Assembly: GCA_964644705.1 (NCBI GenBank)
Contig: CAZXYF010000047.1
Coordinates: forward strand, 1 to 19,375
Direction of reading: 5' to 3'
Length of the DNA stretch: 19,375 bases
From: CAZXYF01 sp964644705
GTDB taxonomy: Bacteria; Planctomycetota; Brocadiia; SM23-32
Of the stretch, positions 13,460 through 19,375 are shown one piece after another; position 1 is the stretch's first letter, and every line of letters starts with the position of its first letter. Both the position numbers and the translations under genes were made by a program. The notes beneath the pieces are model-generated. The model was not told the origin of the DNA, did not search any database, and saw nothing but the letters and a program-made list of their open reading frames with translations.

Positions 13460-13810
13460 ATGAAAATCTGCATTCCCAGCGAAGGACCAGATCCGTCGGC
13501 CGAAGTCGATTCGATGTTCGGGCGCGCACGCTACTTCATCATCTTTGACGACCAGAGTGGCAAGCACGAATATATTGACAACTCCGAGAACATGGACCGA
13601 GCCAGCGGGGCAGGTATTCAGGCCGCACGACAGGTCGCCGAAAAGGACGTTGACTGCGTGATCAGCGGGCACGTGGGCCCCCGAGCATTGAATGTACTGC
13701 AGGAGGCCGGCATACGTGTGTGTAGCGGTGCGAGCGGCCTGGTCTGGGACGCAATCGAGGCCTGTCAGAACGATGAACTCCACGAGATGAATCAATCCGA
13801 CATAGGATAA
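13460..13810 (+). CDS. NifX/NifB C-terminal-like (dinitrogenase Fe-Mo cofactor) family protein
   Basis: This 116-residue protein has the Nitro_FeMo-Co fold: MKICIPSEG start, VDSMFGRARYFIIFD (about 16-30), the central GAGIQAARQVAEKDVDCVISGHVGPRALNVL and GIRVCSGASG. In nitrogen fixers such domains carry Fe-S or FeMo-co precursors. Stand-alone copies in other anaerobes are thought to bind iron-sulfur or metal clusters. Nothing in the window suggests nitrogen fixation. The ATG at 13460 has GGAG (13449-13452) upstream; the frame is open earlier but runs into the terminator hairpin. It is the last gene of the DUF134 cluster. Confidence 0.92.
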   Translation: MKICIPSEGPDPSAEVDSMFGRARYFIIFDDQSGKHEYIDNSENMDRASGAGIQAARQVAEKDVDCVISGHVGPRALNVLQEAGIRVCSGASGLVWDAIEACQNDELHEMNQSDIG

Positions 13811-13835
13811 TTGGTGCCGCCTGCTCCAAATTATC
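13806..13835 (+). terminator. weak hairpin at the end of the NifX-like gene
   Basis: GATAATTGG (13806-13814), overlapping the stop codon, pairs with CCAAATTATC (13826-13835) with one bulged A. The T-tract is poor. Confidence 0.3.
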
Positions 13836-13860
13836 TTGCCCGCTAATGTCATTTTCTTCC

Positions 13861-13889
13861 TTGACACCTTACATCTGACGGCGTACGAT
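13861..13889 (+). promoter_or_regulatory. sigma70-type promoter of the baeRF-like gene
   Basis: A perfect TTGACA (13861-13866) is separated by exactly 17 bases from TACGAT (13884-13889, 4 of 6). The leader would be about 50 bases. Confidence 0.65.
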
Positions 13890-13943
13890 GCAGAATGAAG
13901 AGAATTTGTGATACTTATGATATGTGTCTGAGGGGAGTTGACA

Positions 13944-14378
13944 ATGAAGGCAAAAGATTACGTGGGCATCTGGATGGACCATCGTCGTGCTCAGATGTTT
14001 TGGGCAGATCGAGAAGCCGACATCACAACCCGAGAAATCACCAGCGGATTTCAGGAGGAAGGCGAACCGGTGGACACTATTGAACCTGCCGGCAAATTCG
14101 CCCACGGTGGAGGCGTGCAACACGCCAAACGGGATAACCGTCGAACCGAGCAGCTCAAACGTTATTACAAAAAACTCGCCAAAACTCTGCGCGGCGCCGA
14201 ACACATCTATCTGTTTGGACCGGGTGAAGCCAAAAAAGAACTGGCCAAGAAACTCGAAGACGACTCACAACTGGCCGACTGTGTGGAAGGAGTGGAAGGC
14301 GCCGACAAGAAACTCACCAAGAATCAAAAGGCTGCAAAGGTGCGCGATTTCTTTGACCTCCCACGAAACGCCATTTAG
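13944..14378 (+). CDS. baeRF / host-attachment-like protein (eRF1 domain fold)
   Basis: The 144-residue protein begins KDYVGIWMDHRRAQMF, the start pattern of the small bacterial proteins related to archaeal/eukaryotic release-factor domains (baeRF, translational-machinery superfamily). It later has LRGAEHIYLFGPGEAKKELAKKL (about 89-111) and VEGADKKLTKNQKAAKVRDFF, both recurrent in the family. It is expected to be a soluble cytoplasmic protein. A ribosome-associated or stress role has been suggested for relatives but not shown. AGGGGAG (13931-13937) fits the ATG at 13944. A TTG two codons earlier overlaps that site and is unlikely. It has its own promoter and terminator, so it is probably monocistronic. 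Confidence 0.8.
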   Translation: MKAKDYVGIWMDHRRAQMFWADREADITTREITSGFQEEGEPVDTIEPAGKFAHGGGVQHAKRDNRRTEQLKRYYKKLAKTLRGAEHIYLFGPGEAKKELAKKLEDDSQLADCVEGVEGADKKLTKNQKAAKVRDFFDLPRNAI

Positions 14379-14426
14379 TTGCCGTCTGCACCGATCACCT
14401 CATCAATAACCGTCACGAAAGCATCC

Positions 14427-14460
14427 TGGGTCAGCCTGTCGAGAGGCTGACCCAATCTTA
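14427..14460 (+). terminator. Rho-independent terminator-like hairpin
   Basis: A perfect 11-bp stem pairs TGGGTCAGCCT (14427-14437) with AGGCTGACCCA (14444-14454) around the loop GTCGAG, followed by the moderately T-rich ATCTTATCTT. Confidence 0.65.
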
Positions 14461-14490
14461 TCTTAGCGTGTTTTTTTGCGAGGATGACTC

Positions 14491-15696
14491 ATGCCATTTT
14501 TGGGACGGACCAAGACACTCTTTACGATCTTCGGGTTCCCTATCAAGATGAACCCCACCTGGTTTCTTCTCTTTTTCCTCATCGTCTTCTCGCTGGGCAG
14601 CCATCAGGGCCTGTTCAGTCAATGGCTCGGGGATCCAAATAGCGTCGTCTACCAGTGGTTGGATCCGGAACCGGTCTCTCCCCTTCTATACTGGTTACTG
14701 GCCATTATCGGAGCTGTTGGGCTGTTTGCCTCCCTCCTCGCCCACGAACTCAGTCACTCACTGGTGGCACGCAGCACCGGCATGCCGGTGGGCGGAATCA
14801 CCCTGTTTATTTTTGGAGGCGTCAGCGAAATGGAGGAGGAACCTCCGACGGCCGAAGCCGAATTTTTTATGGCCGTAGTCGGACCCATATCCAGCGTGCT
14901 CATCAGCGCCGCGTGCCTGGGACTGGTTCTTCTGGGGATTTACATGATCAACCTGCCCGCCCCCGTCAACGCTGTTCTGTTATACCTTGCGGTGGTCAAT
15001 ATGCTGCTCGCTATCTTCAACAGCCTTCCCGCCTTCCCGCTGGATGGGGGCCGCGTAGTGCGCAGTGCGCTTTGGGGACTCACCGGCGACCTCGTGCGTT
15101 CCACACGGATCGCGGCGGCTACCGGTTCTATCTTCGGGCTGGCACTGATTATTTTTGGGATCTTCCTGATATTCCAGGGCGCACTCATTGGGGGATTGTG
15201 GATGGTTTTTATTGGCTTTTTCCTCCGCCAGGCCGCAACATCCAGCCATCGCCAGGTTGTGATGCGACAGGCCCTCGGCGGCGAAAGGGTCCGCCATTTC
15301 ATGAGCACACAGCCGGTTACGGTCCATCCCAGTGTCACCCTGCACTCCCTCGTTCACGATTACGTCCTCCCCTATCACTACGCTCTGTTCCCCGTGGTGG
15401 ATGATGATGGCACGCTGATAGGAACGGTCGGTGCAATGGGCCCGAGCGATGTGGACCAGAACAACTGGGATGAGCGTACCGTTGAAGACATTATGAACAC
15501 CGATACCGAACACCTGGAGATCCGTCCGCAGGACCGCGCCGTCGATGCCCTTCAGCGACTCCGGGAGGAGGAAAACAAGCGTCTCGTCGTGGTGGAAAAT
15601 GGAAAACCGGTGGGAATTATCAGCCTGCGGGACCTGCTGGAATTCATTGAGCTCAAAATAGGCCTGCATCCCCAACAGCTCGACCATCAGGTATAA
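14491..15696 (+). CDS. site-2 protease family zinc metalloprotease with two CBS domains
   Basis: This 401-residue inner-membrane protease is of the Rip/SpoIVFB type. The zinc site is HELSH (H85, E86, H89) within a TM helix, with the third ligand D185 in NSLPAFPLDGGR (177-188). A GGITLFIFGGVSEMEEEPP segment follows the first motif, as in this subfamily. About 6 TM segments lie in residues 10-245. CBS domains occupy about 265-325 and 330-386, the second ending GIISLRDLLEF. By family it cuts TM segments of regulators such as anti-sigma factors or pro-sigma factors, with CBS domains sensing adenine nucleotides. No substrate is encoded alongside. The ATG at 14491 has GCGAGG upstream. The strong hairpin between the genes separates it from the baeRF-like gene. 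Confidence 0.95.
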   Translation: MPFLGRTKTLFTIFGFPIKMNPTWFLLFFLIVFSLGSHQGLFSQWLGDPNSVVYQWLDPEPVSPLLYWLLAIIGAVGLFASLLAHELSHSLVARSTGMPVGGITLFIFGGVSEMEEEPPTAEAEFFMAVVGPISSVLISAACLGLVLLGIYMINLPAPVNAVLLYLAVVNMLLAIFNSLPAFPLDGGRVVRSALWGLTGDLVRSTRIAAATGSIFGLALIIFGIFLIFQGALIGGLWMVFIGFFLRQAATSSHRQVVMRQALGGERVRHFMSTQPVTVHPSVTLHSLVHDYVLPYHYALFPVVDDDGTLIGTVGAMGPSDVDQNNWDERTVEDIMNTDTEHLEIRPQDRAVDALQRLREEENKRLVVVENGKPVGIISLRDLLEFIELKIGLHPQQLDHQV

Positions 15697-15734
15697 AAAA
15701 ATAGCGGGCGGACAAGAGTAAAGTCCGCCCGCTA
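15695..15734. terminator. strong hairpin after the site-2 protease gene
   Basis: A perfect 12-bp stem pairs TAGCGGGCGGAC (15702-15713) with GTCCGCCCGCTA (15723-15734) around a 9-base loop. A run of A (15695-15701) precedes it, so the U-tract lies on the minus-strand transcript. On the plus strand there is no T-tract. It may therefore terminate a minus-strand transcript from the relic at 15870-16259 as well as the protease gene. Confidence 0.65.
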
Positions 15735-15741
15735 AGGGGTT

Positions 15742-15808
15742 GCTGTCAAGGAGGGGGGTACTCCTTTGACAGCGCGTGGTGCTTTATATTGGGGTGGGAG
15801 CACCACGC
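15742..15808. other. two further tandem hairpins
   Basis: GCTGTCAAGGAG (15742-15753) pairs with CTCCTTTGACAGC (15761-15773) with one bulged T around a G-rich loop. Directly next to it GCGTGGTGCT (15774-15783) pairs perfectly with AGCACCACGC (15799-15808) around a 15-base loop containing GGGGTGGG. With the hairpin at 15702-15734 they form three strong stems in 107 bases, a candidate structured RNA. Confidence 0.55.
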
Positions 15809-15869
15809 TTATTGGGATAGGCAGTTGCTATATATAGTTGCAATTGTCATGCCAACCATAGGGCATAAT

Positions 15870-16259
15870 ATTTTTTTGTTCCATTTCTCCCTCCGACACC
15901 TGTCCCCACTCCCGCTGATATCCCTGTTTTCCGCATCATAAACCCACACTGAGTCGATATCCCCGCCTCCGGATTAATTATCCGGCCCCACCAACAATAA
16001 AGCCTCCCCCCCGATTAAACCATGTCACCGACACCTTCGCCTTATTCACCGATGTTGTGTCATCCAACGTATTGGTTACTTTTACGGCAACATCCACCTT
16101 ACCGCCTTCTTACTTCCCGGCCCCCTCTCGACCCACATCCAGAGAGATGACAGGACCGGGATCAAAGACAACTGATCCGCCGCGAGATGTACGGGATTGC
16201 CCCCGCAAAACCTGTGCTTCGGTAACGCAAAGCCACGCCGCCAGCTTTCGTGGATCGTC
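15870..16259 (-). pseudogene. decayed coding region, possibly of a surface or beta-sandwich protein
   Basis: Minus-strand translation gives protein-like sequence broken by stops and a shift. From 16259 the frame reads through GGSVVFDPGPVISLDVG to a TAA at 16112-16110. It continues in the same frame with KVDVAVKVTNTLDD, TTSVNKAKVSVTWFNRGGGF and a TAA at 15980-15978. A one-base shift then gives SGGGDIDSVWVYDAENRDIS down to about 15900. The alternation of Val with polar residues and the Gly/Asn/Asp turns look like beta strands of an Ig-like or carbohydrate-binding domain. I cannot name the family. No start or ribosome site is left. Confidence 0.45.
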
Positions 16260-16413
16260 TCAGCAGGTATTTGCGCGCACTCTCACACCTTCCTGCAAAG
16301 CTAATATCGATCTCATATTGTCATCACAGCCTGATCATATTGGCGCATATACTACATAAACAGAAGAATGAAGACGGGCGTTTTCAGTTTACATTTGGTG
16401 AAGGAGGAAGGCT

Positions 16414-16746
16414 ATGAATTTCAAACCTTGTAATTGGTGCGGTGGTCCTGTTCCGCTCCGCAAAAACAGTTGTCCCCGATGCGGCACGCACACGGAGGGT
16501 TCGGAAGATACTGGATCACAATTCCAGACGTATGAGCCAGAGCGAACAGACCATTCAGAGGCTTCACGGCTCATCCTTATCCTCGCCTCATTTCTGGCCA
16601 CGGCGCTCGGCGTATATATCGTCATGCAGGGACAATACGCCGGCGAAAGTCATTTCCTCCTCATCGGCATCTCGTTCGCCGTATTTGGTGTGTGTGGATT
16701 GGTGAGCGCCGAAAGGACCCCCGGCCTCGAAATGAATCAGAAGTGA
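16414..16746 (+). CDS. small membrane protein with N-terminal zinc ribbon
   Basis: The 110-residue protein has a rubredoxin-like zinc ribbon, CNWC (6-9) and CPRC (20-23), then a polar linker rich in Glu, Asp and Ser. Two TM helices follow (about 51-70 and 78-96) and a short tail. The ribbon is predicted to face the cytoplasm, since both termini would be on the same side. No family is recognised. It may be a metal-dependent adaptor or sensor. The strong AAGGAGG directly upstream supports the ATG. A strong terminator closes it. It is convergent with the pseudokinase gene, which also starts with a zinc ribbon followed later by a TM helix. Confidence 0.85.
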   Translation: MNFKPCNWCGGPVPLRKNSCPRCGTHTEGSEDTGSQFQTYEPERTDHSEASRLILILASFLATALGVYIVMQGQYAGESHFLLIGISFAVFGVCGLVSAERTPGLEMNQK

Positions 16747-16790
16747 CCACAATTCCCCGCTCAATCATGACCGGTGTGTGAATTCCATAC

Positions 16791-16824
16791 AAACTCCGCC
16801 CATCACGTGTGGGCGGAGTTTTTT
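16791..16824 (+). terminator. Rho-independent terminator
   Basis: A perfect 11-bp stem pairs AAACTCCGCCC (16791-16801) with GGGCGGAGTTT (16811-16821) around a 9-base loop, merging into a run of six T (16819-16824). Confidence 0.92.
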
Positions 16825-17012
16825 CCGTTATGCAGTCCTTCATAAGTATCCTGAGATTCCACACACGCTTCTATGGATCCCATTCTCACGTATGCAAGAA
16901 TTTCGGGCACTCATTCGGGACATCTTGATGTTCGCAGTATCATTCTTCATCGGCATACAGCTGCCCCGTTTTCCCGTCGCATTGTTACGCCCCTCGTGCG
17001 CGGCCCCTTGTT

Positions 17013-19172
17013 TTACTGCATCTCAAGACTTTCCGCGTATCGTTCGGCCCGTTCAATCTGGGTCGTATCCCATGCAATTTCACGGTATTTAGACAACGTT
17101 TCCTGCACGGCATCCGCCCCCTCCCTTGCTTTGAGATGAAGGATCGCATAAACGTTGGGCATATACCCGGGTGCCGCCTCAACGCCCTGCCAGAATGTCG
17201 CCAGACATTCCTCGGCCGGCATCCCTGCCCTTTTCCGCCAGTGCCCGAGCAAGTAAAAGCCACGCGGAGATTCCGGTCGCGCGCCCAGCAGTTTCGCCAG
17301 TTCGCCACGCACCTCCTTCTTTTCCTCTGTATTCAGAGCATTGAGAACCCGAGCCATTGCCGACCACTCGCCCGAAAGTTCATCCTTCGGCAGGGTCAGA
17401 TCATCACCGCGCATTTTGACATCCTGCTCCTGCTCCCAGCGCAACGCTTGAGCGCAGTATCTTCTAATGACAGGAACGGGGTGCGGAACAGCGGATACCG
17501 ATTCGGAGGCTTCATCCAGTAACCTGATCGCCCGTTTGAAATCCCCTTCGCGCTCCGCCTGCTGGGCCATGCCCAGTCGGTTCCAGAACGCCATATTCTC
17601 TGGAAGCTGCACCAGTTTGGGATCCGAAACATCCAGGTCCCGGGCGACGCCTTGCAGAAGAGCGTTCAGCGCACTTTTCAAGCCACCAATCGTATCGGCT
17701 GGCAACTGTTTTTCCACCTTCCAATTACGTCCTTCCACGGGCTGAAAACTCAGCTTCCACTTCTCATCGATTCTGTCCAACTTGAGCAAGTATGTAGGAT
17801 CCGTTTCCAGCAGAATGCGATCAAATCCGGTTTTTTCCCCGTTCTTCTGCTGGATCAGATGTGGATTAATCGCCCCGAGCTTCTCAAACGTGTCCACCTG
17901 CAGAGCGGCCATCGTGGCAAATGTCCTCGACAAATTTCCGGGCTCATCATTCGTGGCAGCCGCCCCCACGATAAGCACTCGCCCTTTTTCCAGCATCTCC
18001 TCCTTCGCTTTTTCGGCCAGTTTCTCGCCTCTCGTCTCCTCCGTAAACATCCTGTAAAAAGGAATGATCGAAATAGCGATCAGCAGAAAGGCGAGGATCG
18101 TCCACATTACAGCCCGGACCGTTTGATGCCGGCCATGCCGTTTTTCCGCAATAGTGGGTGCGTCAGTAACCCCGGGCCGCTCATTGATGGTTTGTGCCAT
18201 GGAGCGAAACCGCTCCAGAACCTCGGCAGCACTATCGGGGCGCTCATCGGGATCCCGCACAACCAGGTCGCCGATAAAGTCACACACTTCTTCCGGCAAA
18301 TCGGATCTCAATGTAGATATCGCCACCGGCTGTTCCCGGCGACGAACCTCCAATATTTCCTCGGCGGAATGACCATCGAACGCTCTTTGACCGGTCAACA
18401 TCTCATACAACGTCAGGCCCAGGGAGTAAAGATCGGACTGTATGCTTCCGTTGTTGGGATCCTCCACCTGCTCGGGAGCCACGTAATAGCAGGGACCGGT
18501 CAGTTTTCTTCCCGACGTCACCGCAAACTCATGGAGTTCCCGCGGATGATACGGGCGTCCGAAATGGTGCATCTTCAGGGAATCGTCGTAATCCAGCAAA
18601 AAGGTGTCGGGACTGATGCGACCCGAGTAAAGATCATTGCGTTCGGCCTCTTTCAGAACCCTCAATGCATCTTCAATAACAGGAAGAGCCTCGCTCAGGC
18701 GTACGCGACCGCGATCATCAATCCATCGCCGTACCGATCCCCCGTCCGCGATTTCACGCATACAGAAATCATAACCTTCACGCCGCCCCAGATCGTAGAG
18801 AATCACCACGTTGGGGTGACGCAACTGGGACGCCTCAGCCAGACCGCGAAAAAGCTGGATGATCCATTCTTCATCGTATCCCTCCTGGTCGTGTGGCCAG
18901 AGCTCGAACCACACGGGCATCGACCGGTCCAGATGTTCCGCCCGATAGGTTACCGACTCGGGACCGGCCCAGAGTTGTTTTTTCAACTTGCACTGCCCCT
19001 TGACCTCCTTTTTATACTTATTCTTCTTTTTAAACCGCCCGCCCCAATCAGATAGATCCTGAGTCAGAACCTCCCCGCATTCCGGGCAACGTACAGTACG
19101 TCCCTCGACATCATCCCCATGGATGTCGTAACGATCCTCGCACACAACGCAATGTAATGCTGATATAGCCAT
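17013..19172 (-). CDS. membrane-anchored zinc-ribbon protein kinase homologue, probable pseudokinase
   Basis: The 719 residues comprise a zinc ribbon (C8, C11, C29, C32), a basic linker, a Ser/Thr-kinase fold (about 60-325), a TM helix (about 354-373) and a long C-terminal part (about 395-719) with TPR-like helices at the end. The fold is clear from RHPNVVILYDLG (118-129), the APE motif (232-234), SDLYSLGLTLYEMLTG (246-261) and RDPDERP (306-312). The catalytic residues are gone: the VAIK position reads VWFE (E90), HRD reads SGR (183-185), its Asn is T190, and DFG reads HFG (203-205). It probably does not transfer phosphate and may act as a scaffold or sensor, with the kinase side in the cytoplasm. 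The ATG at 19172 follows GAATGAG. No terminator is evident downstream. Confidence 0.92.
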   Translation of the reverse strand: MAISALHCVVCEDRYDIHGDDVEGRTVRCPECGEVLTQDLSDWGGRFKKKNKYKKEVKGQCKLKKQLWAGPESVTYRAEHLDRSMPVWFELWPHDQEGYDEEWIIQLFRGLAEASQLRHPNVVILYDLGRREGYDFCMREIADGGSVRRWIDDRGRVRLSEALPVIEDALRVLKEAERNDLYSGRISPDTFLLDYDDSLKMHHFGRPYHPRELHEFAVTSGRKLTGPCYYVAPEQVEDPNNGSIQSDLYSLGLTLYEMLTGQRAFDGHSAEEILEVRRREQPVAISTLRSDLPEEVCDFIGDLVVRDPDERPDSAAEVLERFRSMAQTINERPGVTDAPTIAEKRHGRHQTVRAVMWTILAFLLIAISIIPFYRMFTEETRGEKLAEKAKEEMLEKGRVLIVGAAATNDEPGNLSRTFATMAALQVDTFEKLGAINPHLIQQKNGEKTGFDRILLETDPTYLLKLDRIDEKWKLSFQPVEGRNWKVEKQLPADTIGGLKSALNALLQGVARDLDVSDPKLVQLPENMAFWNRLGMAQQAEREGDFKRAIRLLDEASESVSAVPHPVPVIRRYCAQALRWEQEQDVKMRGDDLTLPKDELSGEWSAMARVLNALNTEEKKEVRGELAKLLGARPESPRGFYLLGHWRKRAGMPAEECLATFWQGVEAAPGYMPNVYAILHLKAREGADAVQETLSKYREIAWDTTQIERAERYAESLEMQ

Positions 19173-19270
19173 ATTCTCATTCTATGTCATGCTGCTGATA
19201 TGAACAACTTGTACGTCCTTTTAGCGCCTCCGCGCGTAAGGTTTCGGTGAACCACATGCGTTTTGTGATG

Positions 19271-19335
19271 CCCTCCTTGCCGGGCTTGTCCCGGTAGGGG
19301 CGTACCTGTGCACTACAGCTGGCGTACCACGCCAG
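19271..19335. repeat. dyad-rich, REP-like sequence
   Basis: CCGGG-CTTGT-CCCGG (19280-19294), flanked by CCCT and AGGG, and CTGGCGT-ACC-ACGCCAG (19319-19335) are two close perfect dyads in the GC-rich end of the window, upstream of the pseudokinase gene. This resembles a dispersed intergenic repeat. No second copy exists in the window to prove it. Confidence 0.4.
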
Positions 19336-19375
19336 GCGATAGGGCCTTCTGGCAGGGCGCTGAAGCCATCAACAC

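Larger units (their letters stand above)
15697..16413. other. 717-base stretch without an intact gene
   Basis: It holds three tandem hairpins (15702-15808), the palindrome CTATATATAG (about 15828-15837), and a minus-strand coding relic (15870-16259). The plus-strand open frame at 16057-16359 has no ribosome site and an amino-acid mix unlike the neighbours, so it is taken as the shadow of the relic. Confidence 0.55.

Noticed and set aside
12230..13810. Nitrogen-fixation locus
   Set aside because: Only a NifX/NifB C-terminal-type domain is present, which is widespread in non-fixing anaerobes. No nifHDK, nifE/N or NifB radical-SAM gene is seen.
17652..19055. 467-codon plus-strand open frame opposite the pseudokinase gene
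   Set aside because: It is antisense to a gene with clear domain motifs, and its translation shows no recognisable protein character.

Overview
The window looks like a chromosomal segment of an anaerobic bacterium of the PVC group, possibly Kiritimatiellota, Lentisphaerota or a relative. This is an inference, because no rRNA or other marker gene is present. It rests on a prepilin-type protein with the H-X9-DG C-terminal signature common in that group, a zinc-ribbon/kinase-fold/TM/TPR protein, a long pyruvate phosphate dikinase, and a DUF134 / DUF5320 / NifX-like cluster typical of anaerobes. Many proteins are rich in Asp and Glu, which would fit a salt-adapted organism. No tRNA, rRNA, CRISPR array, insertion sequence or phage gene was found.

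Layout. 1-405 is a non-coding leader with an inverted repeat and two hairpins. 406-1318 holds grpE and a YacG-like zinc protein, 4 bases apart. A promoter overlapping the yacG stop leads to a multi-TM protein with a Glu-rich tail (1402-2685), closed by a strong terminator. 2912-4692 is a two-gene partner-switching module: a fused SpoIIE-type phosphatase and GHKL kinase, overlapping a STAS antagonist by 4 bases. On the minus strand follow a YbhN/UPF0104 flippase-like membrane protein (4753-5907) and ppdK (6158-9085). A 919-base gap (9086-10004) has structured DNA but no convincing gene. Next come a prepilin-type protein (10005-10808) and, convergent with it, a Gfo/Idh/MocA oxidoreductase (10943-11962).

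12184-13810 is a compact metal-cluster locus: a consensus-like promoter with a palindromic operator candidate, a DUF134 regulator, a Gly-rich small zinc ribbon, a Gly/Arg-rich DUF5320 protein, an internal terminator or attenuator, and a NifX/NifB-type cluster-binding domain protein. No nitrogenase gene is present. A baeRF/host-attachment-like protein with its own promoter and a rhomboid-unrelated site-2 protease with two CBS domains follow (13944-15696).

15697-16413 is non-coding. It has three tandem strong hairpins and, on the minus strand, what looks like a decayed coding region. It is followed by a small zinc-ribbon/two-TM protein (16414-16746) and, on the minus strand, a 719-residue protein kinase homologue (17013-19172) whose catalytic Lys, Asp, Asn and DFG Asp are all replaced, so it is probably a pseudokinase. 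The final 200 bases carry dyad-rich, repeat-like DNA.

The most interesting items are the membrane-anchored zinc-ribbon pseudokinase, the operator-controlled DUF134/RGG/NifX locus, and the triple hairpin next to a gene relic.
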